Source of the DNA: Archangium primigenium
GTDB lineage: Bacteria; Myxococcota; Myxococcia; Myxococcales; Myxococcaceae
DNA: 64,000 bases
Direction: 5' to 3'
Assembly (NCBI RefSeq): GCF_016904885.1
Contig: NZ_JADWYI010000001.1
Span: forward strand, 2,418,001-2,482,000
Shown here: positions 18,707 through 27,368 of the stretch, piece by piece
Position numbering within the stretch: position 1 is the stretch's first letter
How the letters are laid out: the number at the start of each line of letters is the position of its first letter
The notes under the pieces: model-generated
Databases searched by the model: none
The model's input: the letters and a program-made list of their open reading frames with translations, nothing else
Told to the model about the DNA's origin: nothing
Position numbers and translations under genes: made by a program

Positions 18707-19515
18707 GGTGTGATGCCCTGGGGCGAGAGGAGCAAGGCTTCGGCGCGCAGCGCTTCCCGGTAGATTTCGCCCTGGGTGGCACCTGGGTAGGCGCTGTCCT
18801 TGCCGTACCGTGTCCACCGTGGGCTGTTGGTCTCGGGACAGGGAAACTTGAAGTCGAGGACGAGCACGGCGCTCAGCGGGTTGTCGCTCGCGTGAAGGAC
18901 GATGTCGGGCTTGATGGTGCGCCAGAGCTTTTGAGTGCAGCCCTCCGCGAGGAGTCGTTTTTCCTCCGCCGCGCTCAGGGTTTCGATGAACCGCGCATGG
19001 CGGAAGAACCGGTAGCGCTGCTCGATGCTGAAGGGCTTGGGCCAATACCGTTGGAGCACCGAGCGGGCGCATTCGAGTGCGAGTGCGTGTTTCTTCCGAC
19101 CCAACGCCATGGCCTGGGTGATGGGTTGGCCACAGCCGTCGACGTCGACTTCTTCTCCGCACTCCTCCCGGGTCGGGGTCCGCTCTCCGAACAAAGGCTG
19201 GTGGATTCGCCGTTCCGCCTCCCGGGCGCATTGCAACAGGCTCAGCTCGAGTTCGCTCACCGCCGCATCACCGGGGAGCAATCCGAGCAGCACGGGCGCG
19301 AGACGGGAGCGCGTGACCCCGGCCGCCACGGTCGTGAGCACACGCGTGGTGCTTTCCACGGGAGCGGCGTGGCGCAGTCGCGAAGCCGTTTCCGTGTCGA
19401 ACCGGAAGCTTCGACGGGAACTCGGTGGTGCCGCGACACACGCACCGAGCAGGAGAACGGACAGCGGACCCGCCATCCAGGGATGGACGGCGGGTCGGAG
19501 CGCTCGTGGGACCAT
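18703..19515 (-). CDS. Lipoprotein with PD-(D/E)XK-like nuclease motif, candidate SitA-type toxin
   Basis: 270 residues. The N-terminus (basic residues, then LSVLLLGAC, lipobox Cys26, Val at +2 rather than Asp) predicts an outer-membrane lipoprotein. The C-terminal part shows IKPDIVLH (P203-D204), then about 16 residues on VLVLDFKF (D221-x-K223), followed by GATQGEIYREAL: the order PD...DxK of restriction-endonuclease-like nucleases. The downstream gene overlaps its stop and encodes a DUF3396 immunity protein. Lipoprotein toxins with adjacent immunity genes are the SitAI kin-discrimination toxins of myxobacteria, passed by outer-membrane exchange; this pair fits that plan. Family membership is an inference. 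A shorter start at 19476 is possible but gives a poorer signal peptide. Confidence 0.7.
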   Translation of the reverse strand: MVPRALRPAVHPWMAGPLSVLLLGACVAAPPSSRRSFRFDTETASRLRHAAPVESTTRVLTTVAAGVTRSRLAPVLLGLLPGDAAVSELELSLLQCAREAERRIHQPLFGERTPTREECGEEVDVDGCGQPITQAMALGRKKHALALECARSVLQRYWPKPFSIEQRYRFFRHARFIETLSAAEEKRLLAEGCTQKLWRTIKPDIVLHASDNPLSAVLVLDFKFPCPETNSPRWTRYGKDSAYPGATQGEIYREALRAEALLLSPQGITP

Positions 19516-19525
19516 GAATGCGTCC

Positions 19526-21058
19526 CTACTTCACCTCGACGACCTTGAGCGTACCGATGAGGGGGGTGATCTCCGCGTTGCCCTCGAAGCCCACGCCGAA
19601 GTGGGTGGCGTCCGCCACCACCTGGTCGAAGGTGGGATCCATCTGGGTCCACTCGCCCACGAAGGCCTCCACCCACTCGTGCCAGTAGAGCGCCGGCACC
19701 CCGTCCTGGTTCACCATGTAGATGACGCCATCCACGCGCCGCGCGGGAATGCCCGCCGCGCGCAGGAGCGACACCGTCAGCAGGGAGTGCTCCGTGCAGT
19801 CCCCCTTCTTCTGGCGCAGCACGTCCGTGGCCCGGTCGGCGCTCGCCCCGTAGTCCTTCTTCAGGTTCGTGGCCACCCAGGAGCTGATGGCCTGGGCCGC
19901 CGCGTAGGCGTCCTTGTGCGGCGCCGCGAGCTGGTCGGCGAGGTTGCGGATGGTCGGGTTGTCGCTCTCGATGATGATGGACGTCTCGAGGTTCTTGCCG
20001 CCCTCGGGATCCTTGAGCGGCCGGGGCTTGAGCTTCTGGGCGTCCGGCGCCCGCGCCGACACCGTCACCCGCACCCGGCCGTCCGCCTCCGCCTGGTACT
20101 TCTGGCGGTTGCTGTCCTGCTGGAACTGGGGGGGCAGGTTCTCCATCACCAGCGTCACCTGGCCGGGGATCGTCTTGGCGGACTCGGGCAGCGGCTTGGG
20201 CAGGACCACCCGGGTGAGGCCGAACACCTCCACCAGATCCAACCGCTTGGCCACCGCCTCCGGCTCGGCCCGGGCCTTCATCGTCTGCCCGTACTCCATC
20301 TCCAGCACCTGGCCGTCCTCGGTCAGGTAGGTCGTGACGGGGACCTTCTCCTTCTCGGAGATCATCACCGCCTTGCCCAGCTTCACCTGCACGCCGCTGA
20401 TGAGCCGCTGCTCGGTGGGCTGCACCGTCACCTGGTACGGGTAGGTGCCCAGGTCCGTGCCGTCCAGCATGTGGCCGCTCAGGTTGCCCTGGCGCAGCAG
20501 CGCCACGCGCGCCGGATCCGCGTCCTCCACGACCTCGGCGGTGGGCGGCAGGCTCACCGTCTCGTCCGCGAGCCCCGGGCGCTTGCGCACCACGCTCACG
20601 CCCGAGGGGGTGATGGTGCCCACGAGCGTCTGGGTGCCGCCATCGCCGCGCTGCTCGATGGTGAAGGCCACCAGCCGCCCGCCGGGGTGGGCCTCGTAGA
20701 TGCGCTCCTCGCGGTGCACGCGCTCGGACAGGCGCGAGCCCACGTTCGCCTTGAAGTGCAGTTCACTGAGGGCGCGCACCCGGTCCGCCCGGTCCGGGAT
20801 GAGGCCCAGGTCCGTGAAGAGGTAGCCCACCTTCTTGTCCACCAGGTACAGCCCCAGGTACTCGCCGCCCTGCGGCCGGCGCGCCTTCACCACGTCCGAG
20901 ACGCCCTCGGGGGCCGGGGGGGACGGGGCGGCGGCCTTCGCCGGGGCGGACGGGGCGGAGACGGGGGCGGCCGGGGCCTCCGCCTTCTTGCACTGCACGA
21001 GCGCCGGGCCCAGGAGCAGGGCGCCCAGCGCGACGAGGGCCTTGGGGGAAGTTCTCAC
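19526..21058 (-). CDS. Transglutaminase-like lipoprotein
   Basis: 510 residues from GTG 21058. A signal peptide with lipobox (ALLLGPALVQC) precedes a Pro/Ala-rich linker, a ~280-residue beta-rich region, and a C-terminal transglutaminase-like domain. The catalytic Cys lies in QKKGDCTEHSLLTVSLLRAAGIPARR, given here as GDCTEHS and GIPARR, with His in ALYWHEWVEAF and Asp in QMDPTFD, the Cys-His-Asp triad order. Probably an outer-membrane-attached protease- or transglutaminase-like enzyme of unknown substrate. It follows the GNAT gene by 14 bases and precedes the nuclease-like lipoprotein by 10, so the whole minus-strand set may be one transcript. Confidence 0.88.
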   Translation of the reverse strand: MRTSPKALVALGALLLGPALVQCKKAEAPAAPVSAPSAPAKAAAPSPPAPEGVSDVVKARRPQGGEYLGLYLVDKKVGYLFTDLGLIPDRADRVRALSELHFKANVGSRLSERVHREERIYEAHPGGRLVAFTIEQRGDGGTQTLVGTITPSGVSVVRKRPGLADETVSLPPTAEVVEDADPARVALLRQGNLSGHMLDGTDLGTYPYQVTVQPTEQRLISGVQVKLGKAVMISEKEKVPVTTYLTEDGQVLEMEYGQTMKARAEPEAVAKRLDLVEVFGLTRVVLPKPLPESAKTIPGQVTLVMENLPPQFQQDSNRQKYQAEADGRVRVTVSARAPDAQKLKPRPLKDPEGGKNLETSIIIESDNPTIRNLADQLAAPHKDAYAAAQAISSWVATNLKKDYGASADRATDVLRQKKGDCTEHSLLTVSLLRAAGIPARRVDGVIYMVNQDGVPALYWHEWVEAFVGEWTQMDPTFDQVVADATHFGVGFEGNAEITPLIGTLKVVEVK

Positions 21059-21072
21059 GCCCGCTCCCGCGC

Positions 21073-21540
21073 TCAGACGCGCTTGGTGAGGATGATGAGG
21101 TCGTCGCCGACCTTGTAGAAGTCCCGGATTCGGGCCTCTTCCGTGTACTTGAGCGCGGCGTAGAAGCCGCGGGTGGGGCCGTAGGACTCGGTGGCGCTCG
21201 TCTCCACGCGGATGATGCGCGCCTGACGGCCCCGCAGGTCCGCCTCCATGCGCGACACCAGCGAGGCGCCCACGCCCTGGCCCCGCACCTTCGGATCCGA
21301 GGCGATCCAGTACAGGTCGTACGTGCCCTCGGTCATGGGGGTGGGGCCGTAGCACACGTAGCCCACGAGCGTGCCGTCCCGGTCCGCGACGAGGATGTGG
21401 TAGTCGCGGTTACTTGGCTGCAGCGCGAGATCGACGAGTTCGACCGCGCAGTCCTTTTCCTCCGAGGAGAAGGTTTCGATTCGGTGAATCAGGGAGGCGA
21501 GTGACTCCCGATCCTTTCCTTCGAGGGGGCGAATGTCCAT
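21073..21540 (-). CDS. GNAT-family N-acetyltransferase
   Basis: 155 residues. The start ATG 21540 gives a normal GNAT N-terminus (MDIRPLEGKDRESL). The acetyl-CoA-binding motif A is visible as ASDPKVRGQGVGASLVSRME, with the R/Q-x-x-G-x-G/A pattern, and the late YAALKYTEEARI segment fits the beta-6/7 region. The acceptor is unknown. The first 131 bases overlap the 3' end of the ATP-grasp gene in another frame. Its position between an ATP-grasp ligase and a transglutaminase hints at amino-acid or peptide chemistry. Confidence 0.9.
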   Translation of the reverse strand: MDIRPLEGKDRESLASLIHRIETFSSEEKDCAVELVDLALQPSNRDYHILVADRDGTLVGYVCYGPTPMTEGTYDLYWIASDPKVRGQGVGASLVSRMEADLRGRQARIIRVETSATESYGPTRGFYAALKYTEEARIRDFYKVGDDLIILTKRV

Positions 21541-22534
21541 GGGTCCTCTCCAGCGCGACCTCGACCAGCGTGCGGGCCAGGGCGCGGTAGTCCATCCCCG
21601 CGGCCAGGGCCGCCTTGGCGAAGCCCGCGTCGGGATGGAGATCACAGTTGGGGTTGATGTCGATGACGTAGGGCTGGCCGTCCGGGGTGACCCGCAGGTC
21701 CACCCGGCCGTAGTCCTGGCCCTCTAGCGCGGCGAAGGCCTCCAGGGCCGTCTTCACCAGCCGGGCCTCCAGCGCCTTGTCCTCCAGCAGACACGGCCCC
21801 GAGGGGGTGTTCACGTACTCGGGCGAGTTCTCCTCCCACTTGCCCGCGTAGGTGACGATGTTGGGCCGGTCCTGGAAGAGCTGGCCGAAGCGGATCTCCG
21901 TGAGCGGCAGGGCCCGGCGGGGGGCGTTGCCCAGGAGGGGCACGTAGATTTCCCGGCCGGGGATGAACTGCTCGACGATGGCGGGCTGGTGGAAGGTGGT
22001 GAGCACGGCCTCCACCGCCCGGCGCAGGGCGGCGGGGTCGTGCACCACCGAGTCGCGGGTGATGCCCATGCTGGCGTCCTCGCGCGCGGGCTTCACGATG
22101 AGCGGGAAGGGCAGCGTCAGGCGCTCCAGGTCCTCGAGCCGGTCCACCCGGGCGAAGCCGGGCGTGGGCACGCCGCGCGCCCGGAGCAGCTCCTTGGCCT
22201 TGTCCTTGTGCAGCGCGAGCCCCAGGGACAGGGCGGACGAGCCCGTGTAGGGCAGCCCGAGCATGTCCAGCAGGCAGGGGATGACGACCTCGGCCCGGCT
22301 GTCCGCGGCCACGGACTCACAGAGGTTGATGACCAGGTCGGGCCGCATCCGGGCGAGCAGGTCCACGAACTCCAGCCGGGTGCCCTCCACGGCGATGGGC
22401 TCGGGCCGGAAGCCGCCGTGCTGGAGGGCGTCCGCCAGGGCGGACGCCACGCGCGTCACGTCTGCTCGCGCCTCCCGACCCGGGTCGTCCTCCAACTGCT
22501 CGTGGTCTCGGTTGTACAGGATGGCGATGTGCAT
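21410..22534 (-). CDS. ATP-grasp ligase, D-alanine-D-alanine ligase-like
   Basis: 374 residues. The ATP-grasp fold is clear: an N-terminal LVINLCES segment, LPYTGSSALSLGLALHKDK, the lysine in FPLIVKPAREDASMGI, VEQFIPGREIYVPLLG, and the metal-binding end YVIDINPNCDLHPDAG with the D-x-N-x-N pattern. It is close to Ddl but lacks the full Ddl signature, so the amino-acid substrates are uncertain. The last ~43 residues are very basic (SPPRRKGSG and GRTRRSRAAAK) and lie wholly inside the GNAT reading frame, an unusually long overlap. ATG 22534 starts MHIAILYNRDHE, typical of this group. Confidence 0.88.
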   Translation of the reverse strand: MHIAILYNRDHEQLEDDPGREARADVTRVASALADALQHGGFRPEPIAVEGTRLEFVDLLARMRPDLVINLCESVAADSRAEVVIPCLLDMLGLPYTGSSALSLGLALHKDKAKELLRARGVPTPGFARVDRLEDLERLTLPFPLIVKPAREDASMGITRDSVVHDPAALRRAVEAVLTTFHQPAIVEQFIPGREIYVPLLGNAPRRALPLTEIRFGQLFQDRPNIVTYAGKWEENSPEYVNTPSGPCLLEDKALEARLVKTALEAFAALEGQDYGRVDLRVTPDGQPYVIDINPNCDLHPDAGFAKAALAAGMDYRALARTLVEVALERTHGHSPPRRKGSGVTRLPDSPNRNLLLGGKGLRGRTRRSRAAAK

Positions 22535-22643
22535 GCGCGATCTGGGCAGCGGGCAGGGTTACCACGTCCCCCGGGGGGATGACAGTTCACAGGCGGGCCG
22601 AATGGCTGGCCGCTGAGCAGTGTCCGGAAGTATGAGGAGAACC

Positions 22644-23933
22644 ATGCGGATTCGTGACCCCATCCACGGCACCATCGATGTGAGTGGCGAGGAGAAGGCC
22701 GTCATCGACAGCCGGTTCTACCAACGGCTCCGTCACGTGCGGCAACTGGGCTTCGGGGACCTGGCATTCCCCGGCGCCACCCACACCCGGCATGCCCACT
22801 CGCTGGGCGCCATGCATGTCGCCTCCCGGGTATTCCACGCCGTCACGGATCGCGCGGAGCTGCCCGCCGAGGTGCGCGAGCGCTTCAGCGCCGCGGTCCG
22901 GCTCGCCGTGCTCTGCCATGACCTGGGGCACATGCCCCTGTCCCATGCTTCCGAGCGCATCGCCCCCCCGCGCGCCTCGCTGCGGCTGCCGGCCTGGCTG
23001 GACGCGGTGGCCGAGGGCGAGCAGGCCACCCACGAGGACTACACCGCCAAGCTCCTGCTGGACAGCGCGCTCACCCCCCTCATCGAGGAGCAGTACAAGC
23101 CCCGGGGGATTTCGCCGGAGGCGGCCGTGGGGCTCATCACCGGCGCGCGGCCGCCGAGGGACCCGGGCTTCTCCCATGCCGGGGTGGACTGGACGCCGCT
23201 CCTGCGCGCCATCGTGTCCGGGGAGCTGGACGCGGACCGGATGGACTACCTGCTGCGCGACTCGTTCTACACGGGCGTCAACTACGGCCGGTACGACATG
23301 GACTGGCTGGTGTCCAACCTCAACCCGGCGGTGAAGGACGGGCGGGCCTACCTGGCGCTCAGCCGGGCGGCGGCGTTCGCCTTCGAGGACTTCCTGCTCA
23401 GCCGCCACCACATGTTCATCTCGGTGTACTACCACCACACCTCGGTGAACTTCGACGCCATGCTCCGGCGCTACTACGAGGAGGCTCCGGGCGAGTTCGA
23501 GATCCCCTCCGACCCGGACGCCTTCCTGCACTGCGACGACGTGGCGCTCTGGTACACGCTGCGCCGCTCGAAGAACCGCTGGGCCCAGCGCATCGCCACG
23601 CGCCAGGGCTTCAAGCTGCTCGCGCAGTTCACCGAGCGGGACGTGGGCTACGACCTGGACGTGCTGCGCAGCGCGCTCGTCACCGGCGGCTTCGAGCACT
23701 TCACCGTGGAGTCCAAGGGCGTGCTCTCCAAGTACTTCGCGGAGGGCTCCGTCCCGAGCCTCTACATCGTGGACCGCTCGACGGGCCGGCTCACCGAGGT
23801 GTCGCGCTACACGCCGCTCTACCAGCGCTACAGCGGCGCGGTGCGGCTCACGCGGCTGTACGTGCGGCCGGATCAGATCGAGGACGCGCGCAACATGATG
23901 GCGCGGCTGCTCGGACAGGCGGTGGGGGGATGA
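22644..23933 (+). CDS. HD-domain phosphohydrolase (dGTPase/SAMHD1-like)
   Basis: 429 residues. The ATG at 22644 has GAGGAG nearby and begins MRIRDPIHGTIDV, the usual start of this family. Metal ligands of the HD domain are visible: HTRHAHSLGA, CHDLGHMPLSH with the HD pair, and later ELDADRMDYLLRDS with the second Asp. Such proteins hydrolyse dNTPs or related nucleotides; the exact substrate is not known. The ATGA overlap with the next gene links it to the NUDIX/MBL fusion, which would also act on nucleotides or CoA-like compounds. Confidence 0.9.
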   Translation: MRIRDPIHGTIDVSGEEKAVIDSRFYQRLRHVRQLGFGDLAFPGATHTRHAHSLGAMHVASRVFHAVTDRAELPAEVRERFSAAVRLAVLCHDLGHMPLSHASERIAPPRASLRLPAWLDAVAEGEQATHEDYTAKLLLDSALTPLIEEQYKPRGISPEAAVGLITGARPPRDPGFSHAGVDWTPLLRAIVSGELDADRMDYLLRDSFYTGVNYGRYDMDWLVSNLNPAVKDGRAYLALSRAAAFAFEDFLLSRHHMFISVYYHHTSVNFDAMLRRYYEEAPGEFEIPSDPDAFLHCDDVALWYTLRRSKNRWAQRIATRQGFKLLAQFTERDVGYDLDVLRSALVTGGFEHFTVESKGVLSKYFAEGSVPSLYIVDRSTGRLTEVSRYTPLYQRYSGAVRLTRLYVRPDQIEDARNMMARLLGQAVGG

Positions 23934-25444
23934 GCGAGACCGTCCAGGGGGCGCCGCCCCCGCCGCCCGTGGCCGTGCCCCGGCTGTCGTCCGTGGTGGT
24001 GCCGTGCCGCCGCACCGCCCAGGGGTGGGAAGTGTTCTGGGTCAAGCGCGACAAGGCGCTGCGCTTCGCGGGCGGCTTCTACGCCTTTCCCGGCGGCAAG
24101 CTGGACGCCCAGGACGCGGACGTGCCGGTGCACGGGGCCTCGGGCCAGGACGCGGCCCTGCGCGCGGCGGCGGCGCGGGAGCTGCTCGAGGAGGCGGGCG
24201 TGCTGGCGGCCGAGGGCGCCGAGCGGCTGACGCCGGACGCGGTGGCCACGCTGCGCCGGGAGGTGCTGGAGGGCCGGGTGTCGTGGCGCGCGGGGCTCGA
24301 GCGCCATGGGCTGTCCTTGCGGAGCGGGGACTTGCTCGAGGCGGGGCGGTGGGTGACGCCGGAGTTCGCCCCGGTGCGCTTCGACACCTTCTTCTACTTC
24401 CTGGAGGTGGGGCCGCACGCCCGGACGGAGTGGTGGCCCGGGGAGCTGTCCGAGGCGGCGTGGGTGACGCCCGCGGAGGCCCTGGCCCGCTGGGAGGCGG
24501 GCACCGCGCTGCTCCATCCGCCCGCGCTGCACGTCCTGCGGGTGCTGGCGCGCGCCGGGTCGCCCGAGCGGACGGCGGCGGCCCTGCGCACGCCGGAGCA
24601 CTGTCCGGACTTCATCGCCCAGCGCATCGAGTACCAGCGCGGCGTGCGCGTGTTTCCCCTGCGCACGGCCACGCTGCCCCCGGCCACGCACACCAACGCG
24701 TACGTGCTGGGCGAGGAGGAGCTGCTCATCGTGGACCCGGGCTCGGGGGACGAGGAGGAGCTGGCGCGGCTGCTGGCGCTGGTGGAGGGGCTGGTGGCGG
24801 AGGGCGTCCGGGTGAAGGCGGTGGTGCTCACCCACCACCATGGGGACCACACGGCGGGCGTGCGCGCGGTGACGGAGCGGCTGGGCGTGCCCCTGTGGTG
24901 CCATGCGCGCACGGCGGACCGGGTGGCGGTGCCCACGGCGCGGCTCCTGGTGGACGGCGAGGTGCTGGAGCTGGCGGGCACGCCGCCCCAGCGCTGGCGG
25001 GTGCTGTACACGCCGGGACATGCCCAGGGGCACGTGTGCCTGGTGGACGAGCGCACGCGCGCGGCGGTGGTGGGCGACATGGTGGCGGGCGTGGGCACCA
25101 TCGTCATCGACCCGCCCGAGGGCGACATGGCCGAGTACCTGCGGCAGCTGGCGCGCCTGCGGGACTGGCCGGTGACGACGCTCTACGCGGCGCACGGCAT
25201 GGCGATTCCAGATGGGCCGGGCAAGCTCCAGGAGTACCTGGACCACCGCGCGGCGCGCGAGGCGCGCATCCTGGCGGCGCTGCCCTCGGAGGGGGTGACG
25301 CTCACCGAGCTGGTGGCGCGCGCCTACGTGGAGACGCCGCCCTTCCTCCTGCCGGTGGCCGAGCGCAGCGCCCTGGCGGTGTTGCTCAAGCTCCAGGGCG
25401 AGGGCCGGGTGCGCGAGGCATCCGGCCGCTACTTCCCGGGGTGA
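23930..25444 (+). CDS. NUDIX plus metallo-beta-lactamase fusion (LACTB2-like)
   Basis: 504 residues. The N-terminal half is NUDIX-like: FYAFPGGKLDAQD, then AAARELLEEAGVLAAE, a Nudix box in which G-x5-E is spread by an insertion before the R-E-L-x-E-E-A-G core. The C-terminal half is an MBL domain with THHHGDHTAG (H-x-H-x-D-H), the His in YTPGHAQGHV, the Asp in AAVVGDMVAG and the final YAAHGM. A winged-helix-like tail (LLKLQGEGRVREASG) completes the LACTB2 plan. LACTB2 proteins are endoribonuclease-like; the combined role is unknown. The start overlaps the HD gene stop. Confidence 0.88.
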   Translation: MSETVQGAPPPPPVAVPRLSSVVVPCRRTAQGWEVFWVKRDKALRFAGGFYAFPGGKLDAQDADVPVHGASGQDAALRAAAARELLEEAGVLAAEGAERLTPDAVATLRREVLEGRVSWRAGLERHGLSLRSGDLLEAGRWVTPEFAPVRFDTFFYFLEVGPHARTEWWPGELSEAAWVTPAEALARWEAGTALLHPPALHVLRVLARAGSPERTAAALRTPEHCPDFIAQRIEYQRGVRVFPLRTATLPPATHTNAYVLGEEELLIVDPGSGDEEELARLLALVEGLVAEGVRVKAVVLTHHHGDHTAGVRAVTERLGVPLWCHARTADRVAVPTARLLVDGEVLELAGTPPQRWRVLYTPGHAQGHVCLVDERTRAAVVGDMVAGVGTIVIDPPEGDMAEYLRQLARLRDWPVTTLYAAHGMAIPDGPGKLQEYLDHRAAREARILAALPSEGVTLTELVARAYVETPPFLLPVAERSALAVLLKLQGEGRVREASGRYFPG

Positions 25445-25445
25445 C

Positions 25446-27299
25446 TCACCCCTGGGGCGAGGCGTCCGCCAGCCGGGCCGAGCCGTCGCGCCGCCGCTTG
25501 ATGAACACCAGGGCGAGCGGCACGACGGTGAGCAGCACCTGCGGCACGAGCGACACCGCGTCCGGATAGACGCCCAGGAGGTCGATGGTGACGAAGGGGA
25601 TGGGCTTGATGGGCAAGAGGGCCACCTCCTGGAGGGCATGCAGCGCCTTGCCCAGGAGCATGACGGCGGTGGCCACCAGCAGCACCGTGGACGCCTTGAA
25701 GAGCGTCTTCATGGGCAGCTTGTAGCCCACGCGGTTGACGAAGAAGACGAGCACGGCGATGGCCACCGTGCCCAGCGCGCAGCCCCACATCACGCCCGTG
25801 GCCGAGTCCAGCGCGAGCCCCTGCAGGAAGATGGCCGTCTCCACGCTCTCGCGCAGCGCGGACGTGAAGGCGATGGCGAACAGGCCCGCCATGCTGCCGC
25901 GGCCCAGCGCACCCTTCATCTTCTCGCGCAGCTCGCCCATGAACTTGCTCATGTTGGCGCGCGCGTTGAGCCACAGCGCCGCGTAGAGCAGCATGGCCAC
26001 GGCGAACAGGCCCGCGAAGCCCTCGAGCAGCTCGCGGTTGGCGCCATTCATCAGGTGCCGGCCGAAGATGAAGGCCAGCGCCCCCACGACGAGCGCGGAC
26101 ACCCAGCCCAGGTGCACCACGCGCGCGTACTCGGGCGCCTGCATCTTGCGCAGCATGGCCAGCAGCGCGGCGATGATGATGCTCGCCTCGAAGCCCTCGC
26201 GCACGAGGATGAGCATGGTGAGCCAGATGACCGACAGGAAGCCCATGGTGTCGCCGCTGCCCCGGCGCGCCTGATCCAGGAGCGACAGGAGCACCCGGCC
26301 CTCGTCCTGGACGTGCGGGCTCTTGTTCTCCGCGGCCAGACGCGTGGCGAGGAAGGCCTTCTCCAACTGGAGCACCAGGTCCGGGTCGCGCGCCTGGAGC
26401 ATGACCTCCACGGGCTCGAGCCCCTTGAGGTACGCATCCAGGAGGGCGTTGCGCGCGCCAAGCATGTCCCCGGCGTCCGCCAGCCGCAGCGCCTGCTCCA
26501 CGTGCTCGCGCGTCACCACCAGGCTGCGCTCCGTGTCCACCTCGGGCATCTTCTGGCGCAGGCACGCCAGGTGCTGCTGGCCATAGTCCTTCTCGAGCTC
26601 GGTGTCCGTGGCGTTGGCCAGCTTCTCCATCGAGGCGCGGGGCGGGGTGCCCTCGCACGGGGGCTGGCGCAGCGTGAAGAGGTAGAAGGCGACGGACCAG
26701 CGCTCGTGCTCGCTCAGGGTGGGAAAGCCCGGCATGGGCGTGCCAGGCACGCCGAAGCCCGTGGTGTTGAAGGCCTTGTACGGGGTGATGCCGGACATGA
26801 GCTCCGCGTCCTGGAAGTTGGCGGGCGCGGGCTCCATCGTCTTGGCGATGGGCACGTCCGCCCGGCCGTCCGCGCCGTGACAGGCCGCGCAGCTCTCCTG
26901 GTACAACTGGGCGCCCAGCTTCAGGTCCGGCGTCAGGCGGGGACTGCGCGCCAGGCCTCCGGCCAGCACCAGCGACTCCACCAGCTCGCCGCACTCGCGG
27001 CTCACGCCCTCGGGATCCTCGCCCTGGTCCACGCGCTTCTGGATGGACTCCAGCTTCACGACGAACGTCTCGCCCCGGCGGCCCAGCTCGCTCGCGGCCT
27101 CGCGGGCCTCGGCGATGAAGCTGCGCTGCTCGGCCAGCTCGAACTCCGAGCGCGACTCCACCGCCGCCGGATAGTCCGCTTGGAGGTATTGGAGGATGCC
27201 CACCAGGCGGTGCCAGGTGCGCGTCTCCGATTCGCCCTCCTGGGCATGGGCCAGCGGGGCCAGGAGCAGGAGCGACAGCAGCAGTAGACCGGTGCGCAT
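25446..27299 (-). CDS. Cytochrome c-FTR1 fusion iron permease
   Basis: 617 residues. Signal peptide (LLLLSLLLLAPLAHAQ), a periplasmic region with one haem c site CAACH at 137-141 and its likely Met ligand in GTPMPGFPTLSE, a helical linker, then a seven-helix FTR1-type permease. The two iron motifs are REGFE (367-371) and RESVE (483-487), the R-E-x-x-E pair needed for Fe transport. In this family the haem domain replaces the separate ferroxidase of the yeast Fet3-Ftr1 pair. It lies 70 bases after folA on the same strand, with inverted repeats between them, so it may have its own regulated promoter. Confidence 0.92.
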   Translation of the reverse strand: MRTGLLLLSLLLLAPLAHAQEGESETRTWHRLVGILQYLQADYPAAVESRSEFELAEQRSFIAEAREAASELGRRGETFVVKLESIQKRVDQGEDPEGVSRECGELVESLVLAGGLARSPRLTPDLKLGAQLYQESCAACHGADGRADVPIAKTMEPAPANFQDAELMSGITPYKAFNTTGFGVPGTPMPGFPTLSEHERWSVAFYLFTLRQPPCEGTPPRASMEKLANATDTELEKDYGQQHLACLRQKMPEVDTERSLVVTREHVEQALRLADAGDMLGARNALLDAYLKGLEPVEVMLQARDPDLVLQLEKAFLATRLAAENKSPHVQDEGRVLLSLLDQARRGSGDTMGFLSVIWLTMLILVREGFEASIIIAALLAMLRKMQAPEYARVVHLGWVSALVVGALAFIFGRHLMNGANRELLEGFAGLFAVAMLLYAALWLNARANMSKFMGELREKMKGALGRGSMAGLFAIAFTSALRESVETAIFLQGLALDSATGVMWGCALGTVAIAVLVFFVNRVGYKLPMKTLFKASTVLLVATAVMLLGKALHALQEVALLPIKPIPFVTIDLLGVYPDAVSLVPQVLLTVVPLALVFIKRRRDGSARLADASPQG

Positions 27300-27330
27300 G
27301 ACCGCCCCGGTCTACCAGTCCTCCCGGGGA

Positions 27331-27356
27331 TTCTCAAAGTTGAGAACCAAACTCAA
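27331..27356 (-). promoter_or_regulatory. Overlapping inverted repeats before the iron permease
   Basis: TTCTCAA (27331-27337) and TTGAGAA (27340-27346) form a perfect 7-base inverted repeat with a 2-base gap. The right arm also pairs with CTCAA at 27352-27356 (TTGAG-N7-CTCAA). It lies 32 bases upstream of the permease start, in an AT-richer patch, as expected for an operator. It is not a canonical Fur box; an iron or redox regulator is a guess. Confidence 0.5.
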
Positions 27357-27368
27357 AATCGTCCGGGC

